Positions 41,570-49,536 of a DNA stretch of 64,000 nucleotides are shown piece after piece. Each line of letters starts with the position of its first letter. The stretch's first letter is position 1. Made by a program: the position numbers and the translations under genes. Origin of the DNA: an uncultured Roseburia sp. (lineage in GTDB: Bacteria; Bacillota; Clostridia; Lachnospirales; Lachnospiraceae); NCBI GenBank assembly GCA_900539115.1, contig UQAQ01000005.1, forward strand, positions 37,622 to 101,621, written 5' to 3'. A model generated the notes under the pieces. That model saw nothing but the letters and a program-made list of their open reading frames with translations. It made no database searches and was not told the origin of the DNA.

Positions 41570-42319
41570 TCATTCTTTTTCGCGAATCATTTTAAACATC
41601 TGTACACGATTGCGGATGCCGAGCTTCCGGTAAATATTTAACACGTGTTTTTTCAGGGTGTTGACACTAATTACCAATTTTTCACATATTTCATCGTTGG
41701 AGAGACCGGCGAGAAGCAAACGCAGAATCGTCTCTTCTCGCTTCGTCAGTCCATATTCCTGCACAGCTGCCGTAATCGTCATTTTCCCGCCATCTTCACC
41801 AAATTCCATCCGCGACTGCTCCAGTCGGTAAGCCATATGATCTTTCAACATATCAACAATCGTAATATCATCATAGCGAAAATCCTCTTTCCCGATCGTT
41901 CGGTAAAATGTGATCATCCCCAGGAAATGCCCATTCCGGCACACTACCATTTGCATCGAATACTGCCAGTTATTTTTCTGGTATACTTCCCGATACAATT
42001 TTGTCTGCCGCCATTCGCCTTCCGGAATCATATCTGTAAGTCGGTACACAAGACTCTTCCCACCTTCGATCACCCGCCTGCAGTATTCGTACTGCTCATA
42101 AGCCACCTTGTCCTGCACCTCACAATTGTACGCCACCGGCTGTACCATTTCATCCTTCTCATCATGTCCGGCAAGATAAAAATCCGCACTGTCAAAATCA
42201 ACCACCAGCCGCAGCTGTTCCAAAAATTCGCGGCGCATCTCATCCAGATCTTCTGTTGTGTAAATTTTATAAATAATACTGTTTAATAACATCCAATCGC
42301 AAGTTTCCAAATTTTTCAT
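41570..42319 (-). CDS. LuxR-family transcriptional regulator with GAF-like sensor
   Basis: A 249-residue regulator. Residues about 10-165 resemble a GAF-like sensor (VVDFDSADFYLAGHDEKDEM, GHFLGMITFYRTIGKEDFRY). Residues 185-247 are the LuxR helix-turn-helix (YGLTKREETILRLLLAGLSN, DEICEKLVISVNTLKKHVLN, IYRKLGIRNRVQMF). The ATG at 42319 has ACGGAG. A strong promoter and a leader hairpin lie upstream. Target genes are not evident. Confidence 0.88.
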   Translation of the reverse strand: MKNLETCDWMLLNSIIYKIYTTEDLDEMRREFLEQLRLVVDFDSADFYLAGHDEKDEMVQPVAYNCEVQDKVAYEQYEYCRRVIEGGKSLVYRLTDMIPEGEWRQTKLYREVYQKNNWQYSMQMVVCRNGHFLGMITFYRTIGKEDFRYDDITIVDMLKDHMAYRLEQSRMEFGEDGGKMTITAAVQEYGLTKREETILRLLLAGLSNDEICEKLVISVNTLKKHVLNIYRKLGIRNRVQMFKMIREKE

Positions 42320-42396
42320 AAGCACACTCCGTTTCTAAAGTCCTGTTTTCCTACTTCTATCATGCGAACCAATCTGTCTCCATATAACACAAAAGA

Positions 42397-42419
42397 GCCA
42401 ATGCAAACTATGCATCGGC
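42397..42419 (-). promoter_or_regulatory. Leader hairpin in the luxR transcript
   Basis: On the minus strand GCCGATGCA pairs with TGCATTGGC over a 5-base loop and is followed by TCTTTTG. It begins only about 10-20 bases after the predicted transcription start, so it may attenuate or stabilise the transcript. Confidence 0.5.
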
Positions 42420-42436
42420 CCTTCCCGTATATCTAT

Positions 42437-42464
42437 ATTATACTCCTGTTTAAGTAATTGTCAA
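42437..42464 (-). promoter_or_regulatory. Promoter of the luxR-type gene
   Basis: Minus strand TTGACA (42459-42464), 16-base spacer, TATAAT (42437-42442): both boxes perfect. Confidence 0.8.
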
Positions 42465-42596
42465 GAGACAACCTGCAAAAGATAGAGCGGTCACGCCTTT
42501 CGCGCAGCCGCCCATATCATTTAATTTCCTTATTTTGACCTTTCCGATGTCGTTCCAGATTCAAGAATTGTGCACTTTTGTCGGAAAAAGCAGTAG

Positions 42597-42815
42597 TTAT
42601 ACAAGATCCTCTTCGCTCAGCCTGTTAAAGCACAGTCCGATAATCTTGCCATTGTCATCACTCAAATAGTCTAACATGTATGGTTCTTCCTCCAGTACAT
42701 AAAAGAATTCTTCCGGATTTTGGTATTGACAGATCTTGTCGTCGATTTGTACCGTAAGTCCCATCTCCTTAGCTCGTTTGAGTTCGTCCCGAAGCCATGA
42801 AGTCCTTTGTTGCAT
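42597..42815 (-). CDS. Small hypothetical protein
   Basis: A 72-residue protein (MQQRTSWLRDELKRAKEMGL, EEFFYVLEEEPYMLDYLSDD, IIGLCFNRLSEEDLV), amphipathic at its N-terminus and acidic after that. The ATG at 42815 has a full AAGGAGGG. The frame extends upstream without another site. I do not recognise it. It stands alone behind an unusually long leader of about 250 bases, which hints at post-transcriptional control. Confidence 0.65.
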   Translation of the reverse strand: MQQRTSWLRDELKRAKEMGLTVQIDDKICQYQNPEEFFYVLEEEPYMLDYLSDDNGKIIGLCFNRLSEEDLV

Positions 42816-43071
42816 CTTTAATCCCTCCTTGCTGTATTGTAAAGGAAGTGTACTCCGTAATGTAAAAACCCCATATACTGCAAGTTTTTTATAGATAAGA
42901 GACATTGTTCTCAATCAATTGCTTATAACATGTCATTGGAAAATTTTTGGCGATTCGTGCCAAAGAAACTGCTTAGACTTATTTCTGGGAAAGACACTTG
43001 ACTTCTCTTGTCCCCGGTAAATACAGTCCCCCCTTTCTTCTCTGTAACACATATCCCTTGTCTATGTTTCT

Positions 43072-43101
43072 ATTATACCAAGCCCTAATATAAAAAAACA
43101 A
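43072..43101 (-). promoter_or_regulatory. Promoter of the small gene 42597-42815
   Basis: Minus strand TTGTTT (43096-43101), 18-base spacer ending in TGG, TATAAT (43072-43077), an extended -10 promoter. The leader 42816-43065 contains no other open frame worth reporting. Confidence 0.6.
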
Positions 43102-43215
43102 GTGTCGTATGTACGTAAAAATGGTCGTTCATACGTGAAAATTTGCGTTTCGTTGAATTTTTCGCATTTATCCCAATGCTAACAGAAATTTTACACACTT
43201 TTTTCATACTAGCGG

Positions 43216-43244
43216 TTGACTTTATTTGTTTAATAACTTATACT
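43216..43244 (+). promoter_or_regulatory. Promoter of mecA
   Basis: TTGACT (43216-43221), 17-base spacer, TATACT (43239-43244). Confidence 0.7.
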
Positions 43245-43285
43245 TTTCATACACCATCAAAATAATTCGGAAAGGATGTGGGATT

Positions 43286-44137
43286 ATGCGGATTGAACGT
43301 ATCAATGATAATCAGATTCGTTGCACATTAAATAAACGTGACTTAGCTGAAAGACATTTAAAGATTAGTGAACTAGCTTATGGTTCAGATAAAGCAAAAA
43401 AACTTTTTCGAGACATGATGGAACAAGCGCATATGGATTATGGATTTGAGGCAGATGATATTCCTCTTATGATAGAAGCAATTCCGACTTCAAGAGACTC
43501 TATCGTACTGGTTATTACCAAAGTAGACAACCCGGAGGAGCTGGAAGAACGTTTTTCTCCGTTCCGGAACTTCTCCCGCGACGAAGATGACACGGATGAA
43601 GAAGATGACGACGAATTTTACGATTCCGACACGGAAGACTATGACGATGAGGACGACGATTCTGCTTTCGATGACGAGGAAGACGATGAAGAATTTGACA
43701 ATGACCTGTTTCATTCTTTTGAGCAGCTCCATGAAATCCTGGAAGGTGAGTCCACCAAAAAGGACGATAATGATGATAATTCCGACTTTGTTCCTCTGCA
43801 CGAAATGCTGAAAAAGGACAAAAAGGTGCAACCGGCGAAGAAAAAAACGAGAGATTATGCTTATTCTTTTTCCGCTTTTTCACTTATGGCAAATGCTTCC
43901 TGTGCGGTATACCCGCTCTATCAAGGCGAAAGCTGTGTCTGGAAAGACGAGAAAAATAAGACCTTTTATCTTGTCTTGTCAAAGCCGGAAATGCCGGACA
44001 GCATGAGACATATCTGCTCGATTTTAAACGAATTTGGTACAAAAGAATTTTACACACAGGCACGAAAGGAATATTTCAAAGAACATTATTCTCTTTTCAT
44101 TCCTTCGGGTGCGATTGAAAAATTATCCAAATTATAA
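43286..44137 (+). CDS. mecA: MecA-type ClpC adaptor with long acidic linker
   Basis: A 283-residue adaptor that delivers substrates to ClpCP. The N-terminal domain (MRIERINDNQIRCTLNKRDL, FEADDIPLMIEAIPTSRDSI) and C-terminal domain (YSFSAFSLMANASCAVYPLY, LVLSKPEMPDSMRHICSILN) are both present. Between them lies a run of about 85 mostly Asp/Glu residues (DEDDTDEEDDDEFYDSD and on), longer than in Bacillus MecA. The ATG at 43286 has GGAAAGGATG; the frame opens 20 codons earlier without a site. A terminator follows. Confidence 0.88.
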   Translation: MRIERINDNQIRCTLNKRDLAERHLKISELAYGSDKAKKLFRDMMEQAHMDYGFEADDIPLMIEAIPTSRDSIVLVITKVDNPEELEERFSPFRNFSRDEDDTDEEDDDEFYDSDTEDYDDEDDDSAFDDEEDDEEFDNDLFHSFEQLHEILEGESTKKDDNDDNSDFVPLHEMLKKDKKVQPAKKKTRDYAYSFSAFSLMANASCAVYPLYQGESCVWKDEKNKTFYLVLSKPEMPDSMRHICSILNEFGTKEFYTQARKEYFKEHYSLFIPSGAIEKLSKL

Positions 44138-44141
44138 AAAG

Positions 44142-44184
44142 AAAAGAAGAAACTCTATCAGCTTGTCTGATATGGGTTTCTTCT
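44142..44184 (+). terminator. Terminator after mecA
   Basis: AAAGAAGAAACTC-TATCAG pairs with CTGATATGGGTTTCTTCTTT, followed by TTTTTA. Confidence 0.85.
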
Positions 44185-44212
44185 TTTTTAATGCTCATTT
44201 TTCAGATCATCA

Positions 44213-44422
44213 TTAAGCATTGGCCTTATTTGCCAAATACTCATTTATTTTTGTAACCAGCTCATCACAGTCCATACCATGAACCATAGCGGCTTCTTCC
44301 AGACTTTCACCCTGTGAAGCTGGACATCCTACACAATGCATACCTGATGCCATAAGAATTGCAGCGATTGTCTGATCCTTCTTCAAGATCTCACCAATCA
44401 ACATATCCTTTGTCACTTCCAT
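44213..44422 (-). CDS. DUF1858 small protein
   Basis: A 69-residue protein with the DUF1858 pattern: MEVTKDMLIGEILKKDQTIA then MASGMHCVGCPASQGESLEE. The CxxC pair (HCVGCPA) may hold a metal or cluster. AAAGGAGG precedes ATG. It is divergent from the ferredoxin gene, and the two share about 190 bases of control region, suggesting a common redox theme. Confidence 0.85.
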   Translation of the reverse strand: MEVTKDMLIGEILKKDQTIAAILMASGMHCVGCPASQGESLEEAAMVHGMDCDELVTKINEYLANKANA

Positions 44423-44613
44423 CTAATGCATCCTCCTTTCAAAAGATATCATTAAAATTATAGGCAACCTTTGTGTAAATGTCAAGCAGGTTACGAAATT
44501 TACTTAGCTTTTATAAAAAGATATTGAAATTTTTTTTCATATTTCACTTGTGTTTTTAATTGTTTTGTATTAAAATGAAAATAGCCTATAGGATAAAAAG
44601 GAGGATAACGATT

Positions 44614-44781
44614 ATGGCATACACGATTACAGACGCTTGCATCAGTTGTGGATCATGCGCTGCTGATTGTCCAGCAGGAGCAATCTCTGAAGGCGATGCA
44701 CATTTCGAAATCGACCCAGACGCTTGTATGGATTGTGGTTCTTGTGCTGCAGCTTGCCCAACAGGTGCTATTGAAAGCTAA
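44614..44781 (+). CDS. 2[4Fe-4S] ferredoxin
   Basis: A 55-residue clostridial-type ferredoxin. Two clusters are bound by CISCGSCAADCP and CMDCGSCAAACP. The ATG at 44614 has AAAGGAGGAT. It carries low-potential electrons for fermentation enzymes such as pyruvate:ferredoxin oxidoreductase, hydrogenase or Rnf. Its simple codon choice and strong signals point to high expression. A terminator lies behind. Confidence 0.96.
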   Translation: MAYTITDACISCGSCAADCPAGAISEGDAHFEIDPDACMDCGSCAAACPTGAIES

Positions 44782-44801
44782 TTAAAACATGTAACATTAA
44801 G

Positions 44802-44829
44802 AAGAGATCATCATCAGATGATCTCTTTT
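44802..44829 (+). terminator. Terminator after ferredoxin
   Basis: AAGAGATCATC (44802-44812) and GATGATCTCTT (44817-44827) with a run of T behind. Confidence 0.9.
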
Positions 44830-44840
44830 TTTTGGTAAAT

Positions 44841-44939
44841 AAGTCCGTCTCAAAAAGAGGAATTTCCATTCTGTTTACAGAAAATGGGAGTTCCTCTTTT
44901 TAGAGACACAAACCCCAATGAGCATGCAGCGCTTTGCGC
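44841..44939. repeat. Palindromic repeat, copy 1
   Basis: Starts AAGTCCGTCTCAAAAAGAGG and contains a long dyad in which GTCTCAAAAAGAGGAA pairs with TTCCTCTTTTTAGAGAC, then ACACAAACCCCAATGAGCAT. A second copy lies at 45136-45229. The loop differs between copies while the stem is kept, as if the structure is selected. Confidence 0.8.
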
Positions 44940-45135
44940 GAAATGCGAATGGGGGTTAGAATTGCGGGAGTGCAGAGCACGAAGCAATTCGTAGGACTTA
45001 TTTACGTGTAGCACAAACCCGGCAAGCAGCATCGGGCTTGCACGAAATGCTATTTGCCGGGTGTAAGAACATGAGCACGTTAGTGCGAATGTTCGGTGTG
45101 CTGTATCGAGTGAGCACCAGCGAACTCGATGCTTT
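44890..45135. ncRNA. Array of stem-loops, possible structured RNA or repeat cluster
   Basis: Successive hairpins: CCCCAATGAGCAT with ATGCGAATGGGG (about 44911-44956); GAATTGC with GCAATTC; ACCCGGCAA with TTTGCCGGGT (about 45016-45062); GAACATGAGCAC with GTGCGAATGTTC (about 45067-45095); TCGAGT with ACTCGA. Three of them share the pattern GAGCAY...RTGCGA, which puts tandem G-A mismatches in the stem. There is no coding frame in 44840-45233. Whether it is transcribed as RNA or is a set of DNA elements cannot be told from sequence. Confidence 0.45.
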
Positions 45136-45229
45136 AAGTCCGTCTCAAAAAGAAATCACATTCCGCTTGCGGAAAATGGGATTTCTTTTTTAGAGACACA
45201 AACCCCAATGAGCATGCAGCGCATTGCGC
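45136..45229. repeat. Palindromic repeat, copy 2
   Basis: Second copy of the element at 44841-44939, same ends (AAGTCCGTCTCAAAAAGA ... TAGAGACACAAACCCCAATG), different loop. It ends four bases before the stop codon of the gene at 45234-45905 and can act as that gene's terminator. Confidence 0.8.
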
Positions 45230-45233
45230 TTGC

Positions 45234-45905
45234 CTATGCCATATACTCTTTCAACACTTCTTCAATCACTTTCTGCTCTTCTTTTGTAAACTGAATCTGC
45301 TCCGGCTGCAGCAACTTGTCCAATTGTTTTCTCTCTTTGTCAAAATATTCTTTCCGGTATTCCTGCATTTCTTCCTGATGGAAAAACTCATTTTCCATCC
45401 GTGGCTGACATACATTTTCCAAATAATCCACAATTTCCACTTTTCCGCGTTCCCGTCGTTCCGTCAGATTAAGCACCATGTCCTGCATATATAGCACAAA
45501 ACAGGGAAGCAATGTGGCACAAAACACCGACACGCTACTCCATTCCTCGGCGCCTGCCCACTGCACACTCGTCTTCGACCAAATCAAATATGCATTTACC
45601 CCGATGCACCCCAGCACAACGGCAGCAAACAAAGCCTCGCCCCACGTCTCCCACGCAGCAAGCGACATTCCGGCTTTCTTATAAGACCGCAGATATTTCT
45701 CCACATAAATATCCACATTTTTAATTTCCATTTTCAACTCATAACTTGTCTGAAATCTTTTCATCAATGTTTTCAAAAGAGAATGCGAAGATTTTCCCAT
45801 ATTTTCCGCTTCTTTGTTGATTTTACAATAATTTACAAATAGCATGCTTCGCACCGCAAAACACAAAACTGCCACCCCTATCATTACACATATTATATAA
45901 CTCAT
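45234..45905 (-). CDS. Membrane protein of unknown function
   Basis: A 223-residue protein with three hydrophobic segments (MSYIICVMIGVAVLCFAV at 1-20; ALFAAVVLGCIGVNAYLIW at about 90-108; VFCATLLPCFVLYMQDMV at about 125-142) and a long charged C-terminal helix (EEMQEYRKEYFDKERKQLDK). AAAGGACGGG precedes ATG. I do not recognise a family. It has some flavour of the TadB/TadC-type membrane helices but no clear T2SSF motif. Confidence 0.65.
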   Translation of the reverse strand: MSYIICVMIGVAVLCFAVRSMLFVNYCKINKEAENMGKSSHSLLKTLMKRFQTSYELKMEIKNVDIYVEKYLRSYKKAGMSLAAWETWGEALFAAVVLGCIGVNAYLIWSKTSVQWAGAEEWSSVSVFCATLLPCFVLYMQDMVLNLTERRERGKVEIVDYLENVCQPRMENEFFHQEEMQEYRKEYFDKERKQLDKLLQPEQIQFTKEEQKVIEEVLKEYMA

Positions 45906-45933
45906 AATATCCCGTCCTTTCTTTTACCTCAAT

Positions 45934-46126
45934 GTAACTATTCAGGATCAATGTATGGAAATCAATGAATCGTCGTGCTTGCACGTAAGAGGCTTTGATT
46001 CTCATACATTTAGATCCTAATAGGGCTCCCCTCCCCATATGAGCATTTTTAGCCTTGTCAAAGGCGGGAAAAGAACACGAAGTGTTCGAAATGCGAATGT
46101 GGGGAAGGAATGTCCTGAATAGTTAC
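45934..46126. mobile_element. MITE-like element with 14-bp terminal inverted repeats and 8-bp target duplication
   Basis: A 193-base element. GTAACTATTCAGGA (45934-45947) and TCCTGAATAGTTAC (46113-46126) are perfect inverted ends. The flanking ACCTCAAT is repeated on both sides (45926-45933 and 46127-46134), the mark of transposition. Inside are further hairpins: TGTATGGAAATCAA with TTTGATTCTCATACA, and CCCCATATGAGCAT with ATGCGAATGTGGGG, the latter sharing the GAGCAT...ATGCGA pattern of the array at 44.9 kb. It has no coding capacity, so it must have been moved by a transposase from elsewhere. Confidence 0.8.
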
Positions 46127-46231
46127 ACCTCAATTATAACAGAGTCCGTTTCCAAAAGTATAGGGGATATGCAAAAGAGATGTCAGAATCGTTCGACCAA
46201 TTCCGACATCTCTCCAAATCATTCTACAATT

Positions 46232-47302
46232 TCATTCCTGTATCGCCACTTCATCGATAATATCGACAACTTTTTTTACCGCATCATGCTGATTGCTGTC
46301 TTCCATCGCCTTAATGTAAGTGTCGCGGTTTTCAAATACATTTGCAATTGCTTCCGACAATCTTGCACTCGTCAGATCCTCTTCTTTGATCACATAACTA
46401 AAGCCCTGCTTCTCAAACGAATTGGCATTAAGAATCTGATCTCCTCGGCTTGCCTCCAGCGACAACGGGATCAATATATTCGGTTTATGCAATGCAAGAA
46501 GTTCGCAAATTGCATTTGCACCGGCTCTCGAAATTACGATATCTGCCGCATCCAAAAGGTCGCACAGTTCTTTCTGAATATATTCAAACTGTACATATCC
46601 TTCTGTTCCTTTTAAACTCTCATCCACTTTGTCCTTCCCGCAAAGATGTATGATCTGATATTTTTCCAATAATTGTGGAAGGATTTCACGCACCGCTTCA
46701 TTTACACGAACCGATCCCAAACTTCCACCGATTACCAAGATAACCGGCTTCTGCGTAGAAAACCCGCAAAAATCCAATCCTTTCAAGCGATTTCCGGAAA
46801 ATAACTCTTTCCGGATCGGAGAACCGGTAAGGTACGATTTCTCTTCCGGCAGATGTGACAATGTCTCTGGAAAATTCGCGCAAACTGCTGCTGCCGAAGG
46901 AATACACAGACGATTGGCAAGTCCCGGCGAAATATCCGACTCATGAAGCACACAAGGTACTTTTTTCCGTTTTGCCGCAAAAACTACCGGAACCGTTACA
47001 AAACCACCTTTTGAAAAAATAACATGCGGTTTCACTTTCTTGATAATTTTTCCCGCTTCTGCGTAACCTTTTAATATTCTCGCAGGATCCGTAAAATTCT
47101 TTACATCAAAATACCGACGCAGCTTACCGGAAGAAATTCCATAATAAGGAATGTCAAATTCTTCCATCAGTTTTTTTTCAATTCCATCTTTTGATCCGAC
47201 ATAATGAATCTCATATCCCCGCTTTTGTAATTCGGGAATCAACGCAATATTGGGTGTAACATGTCCTGCTGTCCCACCACCAGTCAATATGATTCGTTTC
47301 AA
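46232..47302 (-). CDS. murG: UDP-GlcNAc:undecaprenyl-PP-MurNAc-pentapeptide GlcNAc transferase
   Basis: A 356-residue GT28 enzyme making lipid II at the inner face of the membrane. Motifs: ILTGGGTAGHVTPNIALIPE, FSKGGFVTVPVVFAA, HESDISPGLANRL, VIGGSLGSVRVNEAV and SRAGANAICELLALHKPNIL. The start is TTG (47300-47302) behind GAGGGCGAG. It lies outside the usual dcw cluster, followed upstream by the HIT-protein gene at 18 bases. Confidence 0.95.
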   Translation of the reverse strand: MKRIILTGGGTAGHVTPNIALIPELQKRGYEIHYVGSKDGIEKKLMEEFDIPYYGISSGKLRRYFDVKNFTDPARILKGYAEAGKIIKKVKPHVIFSKGGFVTVPVVFAAKRKKVPCVLHESDISPGLANRLCIPSAAAVCANFPETLSHLPEEKSYLTGSPIRKELFSGNRLKGLDFCGFSTQKPVILVIGGSLGSVRVNEAVREILPQLLEKYQIIHLCGKDKVDESLKGTEGYVQFEYIQKELCDLLDAADIVISRAGANAICELLALHKPNILIPLSLEASRGDQILNANSFEKQGFSYVIKEEDLTSARLSEAIANVFENRDTYIKAMEDSNQHDAVKKVVDIIDEVAIQE

Positions 47303-47320
47303 TATCTCGCCCTCGTTTCT

Positions 47321-47728
47321 TTACAAATTCTTTTTGATTTCTGCTGCGACTGCTTCCAAATCCGGTGTCTCACCCTGTTTCCATTTGATATTAACGTCAT
47401 CATCACAATATCTTGGAATCACATGCACATGAAGATGGAAAACCGTCTGTCCTGCTGCCTCTCCATTATTCTGCAGAATATTCACACCATCACACTGGTA
47501 TGTCTTTTTCAATGCTGTTGCGATTTTCTTTGCTACCGGAAAAATTTTCTCTGCCTGTGAATCCTCCAGACTAAAAACATCATCTGCATGATGTTTTGGA
47601 AGAATGATCACATGTCCGCGTGCTGCTGGATTTACATCTAAAATTGCCTTAAAATCTTCGTCCTCATATACCGTAGTTGACGGAATTTCTCCCGCAATAA
47701 TTTTACAAAAAATACAATTCTCTGCCAT
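47321..47728 (-). CDS. HIT-family nucleotide hydrolase (HinT type)
   Basis: A 135-residue purine nucleoside phosphoramidase-like protein with CIFCKIIAGEIPSTTVYEDE at the start and the histidine triad FHLHVHVIPR near the end. The ATG at 47728 has ATGGAGG; an in-frame ATG four codons earlier is less likely. Upstream neighbour of murG in one direction of transcription. Confidence 0.93.
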   Translation of the reverse strand: MAENCIFCKIIAGEIPSTTVYEDEDFKAILDVNPAARGHVIILPKHHADDVFSLEDSQAEKIFPVAKKIATALKKTYQCDGVNILQNNGEAAGQTVFHLHVHVIPRYCDDDVNIKWKQGETPDLEAVAAEIKKNL

Positions 47729-47793
47729 AATTGCCTCCATTCTTTTGCGTTATAGCGCAACTCTTTGTATTGTTATTTCCTTGCTTTTCTTTT

Positions 47794-48786
47794 TTATGAA
47801 AAGCGGAAAACAGCATCAAAATTACGAAGTGCCTTAAAATTTCCCTGCGCTGACAGGTCTCCGGACATAAATGCATTTTGGAATGGTTTTTCGCCATTTA
47901 AGATCTGTTCAAGCACTGACGTCGCAACTTTTGCGATCACATCCGGATTTTCCATCGTTCCATAATAGCAATCCAGTTTTGCTCCTTTGACATCAACGAT
48001 CAGACTCTTTCCTGCATCCGTCAGATCCAATCGGAACGAAGCATCCATTCCTTCTTTCGGCACAAAATGTTCCTGTAACTTAGCGATGTATTTATCTGTC
48101 TCTGTTTCTTCCTCATCGCCCAGCATGTCCTTAAATAAACTTGCCAGCTCCTCGATATCTTCTTTCTGCTTTTTCACATAATTATCATCCGATACATAGG
48201 CCGACAACTGTTCACTTTCCTGCGGAGTAAGCGCCATTCTGGTACTTCTCAGAACCGTTTTCTTCACCTGCGAACTGCTATTTGGAAATGCCACCGTTCG
48301 TTTTGAAATAGCACGATAAAAGTTTTCCGCACATTTTTCAATCATCAGACCATACTCGGAATTTGTCTCAAACTCGACATGGTTATCGACATATGCACAA
48401 ATCCCCTCACAAGGGAGGCCTCCCAGCATTTCCCAAGCACGAATCAAACTCGCCTGTGCTTCCCTTTCGCCATACGTCGTAGCCATGACAACCGGGAGCA
48501 TATAAATATGCTGTATTTTTTCTTTATCACCATACAGCCAGCAGGCATCCAAAAACTGCTGGAGATATCCACCAATTCCATACCATTCTACAGAGGCCGC
48601 CAATATCACACCATCGGCATCCTTCAATGTTTTCGGCAAAACAGATATTCCACTTTTGTCTTCATACAAATTATATCGTTCCACCGTTACACGTAATTCA
48701 TCCAAAACCTGTGCAATCTTTTCAATTGTATATAACGTAGGGTCATCGATCAGCCCTCTTCCACCGTAATAAATATTTACCTGCAT
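47794..48786 (-). CDS. Flavodoxin-like protein fused to an SCP2 domain
   Basis: A 330-residue protein. Residues 1-165 have the flavodoxin / NADPH-FMN-reductase fold (MQVNIYYGGRGLIDDPTLYT, ADGVILAASVEWYGIGGYLQ, YMLPVVMATTYGEREA). Residues about 235-330 are an SCP2-type lipid-binding domain (ASFRLDLTDAGKSLIVDVKG, ILNGEKPFQNAFMSGDLSAQ). The flavodoxin half may bind FMN; the SCP2 half forms a hydrophobic pocket. No partner reductase is adjacent. Its start overlaps the rhomboid stop by ten bases, so it is in one operon with it. Confidence 0.78.
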   Translation of the reverse strand: MQVNIYYGGRGLIDDPTLYTIEKIAQVLDELRVTVERYNLYEDKSGISVLPKTLKDADGVILAASVEWYGIGGYLQQFLDACWLYGDKEKIQHIYMLPVVMATTYGEREAQASLIRAWEMLGGLPCEGICAYVDNHVEFETNSEYGLMIEKCAENFYRAISKRTVAFPNSSSQVKKTVLRSTRMALTPQESEQLSAYVSDDNYVKKQKEDIEELASLFKDMLGDEEETETDKYIAKLQEHFVPKEGMDASFRLDLTDAGKSLIVDVKGAKLDCYYGTMENPDVIAKVATSVLEQILNGEKPFQNAFMSGDLSAQGNFKALRNFDAVFRFS

Positions 48787-49421
48787 CCGTAGCCTCCAAT
48801 TCTAATATCTGTTTTGTTCTTTCTTCGATACAATACACTGCATAGTATAAATCCAATCACAGCTCCGCTGAGATGTGCCGTATTATCGATTCCGGTGTCC
48901 TGCATTCCGGAATACAGACTCAGCACCAAATAGATGCCAAAGCGAACGATGTCTCCTCGAACAATCTGCTTACGATTTTTCAATAACACCATAAGCAGTG
49001 CTCCCATCAAGCCATAGATTGCGCCGGATGCACCGCACGAGACAACATTTTCACCAAAACTCCAATTCACATATACGGAAACAAATCCCGAAAGGATCCC
49101 CGATAACATATACAAGATCAAATACCGTATTCTTCCTATATCCTGCTCCAATGTATATCCAAGCACCAAAAGTGCAATCATATTATTTACCAAATGTTCC
49201 AGCCCAAAATGTAGAAAAAAATGTGTAATAATACGATAATACTCATGTCCTTCCACAAAAGCCGGTTCGTACATCGCCCCCATATCAATCATAAACTCCG
49301 CATCCAGCGAAGAGCCCTTCCACTCAGTATATAAGTAAGCTCCTACGTTGATCAATACAAGTATGACCGTAATTACCGGTAATGGCTTCTGTTCTATTGT
49401 TTCGGTTTCTTCCCAGTCCAT
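48777..49421 (-). CDS. Rhomboid intramembrane serine protease
   Basis: A 214-residue membrane protein with about six spans. The catalytic Ser is in SCGASGAIYGLMGALL and the His in NTAHLSGAVIGFIL; the loop HFFLHFGLEHLVNNMIALLV is typical. It cleaves membrane proteins within their spans; substrates unknown. The ATG at 49421 has GGAGTG. First gene of an operon with the flavodoxin-SCP2 gene. Confidence 0.92.
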   Translation of the reverse strand: MDWEETETIEQKPLPVITVILVLINVGAYLYTEWKGSSLDAEFMIDMGAMYEPAFVEGHEYYRIITHFFLHFGLEHLVNNMIALLVLGYTLEQDIGRIRYLILYMLSGILSGFVSVYVNWSFGENVVSCGASGAIYGLMGALLMVLLKNRKQIVRGDIVRFGIYLVLSLYSGMQDTGIDNTAHLSGAVIGFILCSVLYRRKNKTDIRIGGYGCR

Positions 49422-49536
49422 AAGGCACTCCATTCTGCATACTGTAAACTAATTTTGACCCTGCCAATATTTTATGGTACTATAATAGCATAATACATCG
49501 AGTGTGTCAAAGAGCCAATGAAAGGAATGTGTCACA

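Noticed and set aside
49463..49490. Promoter TTGACC / TATAAT before the RACo-like gene
   Set aside because: The gap is 20 bases. A -10 alone may be used, but I cannot support the full promoter.
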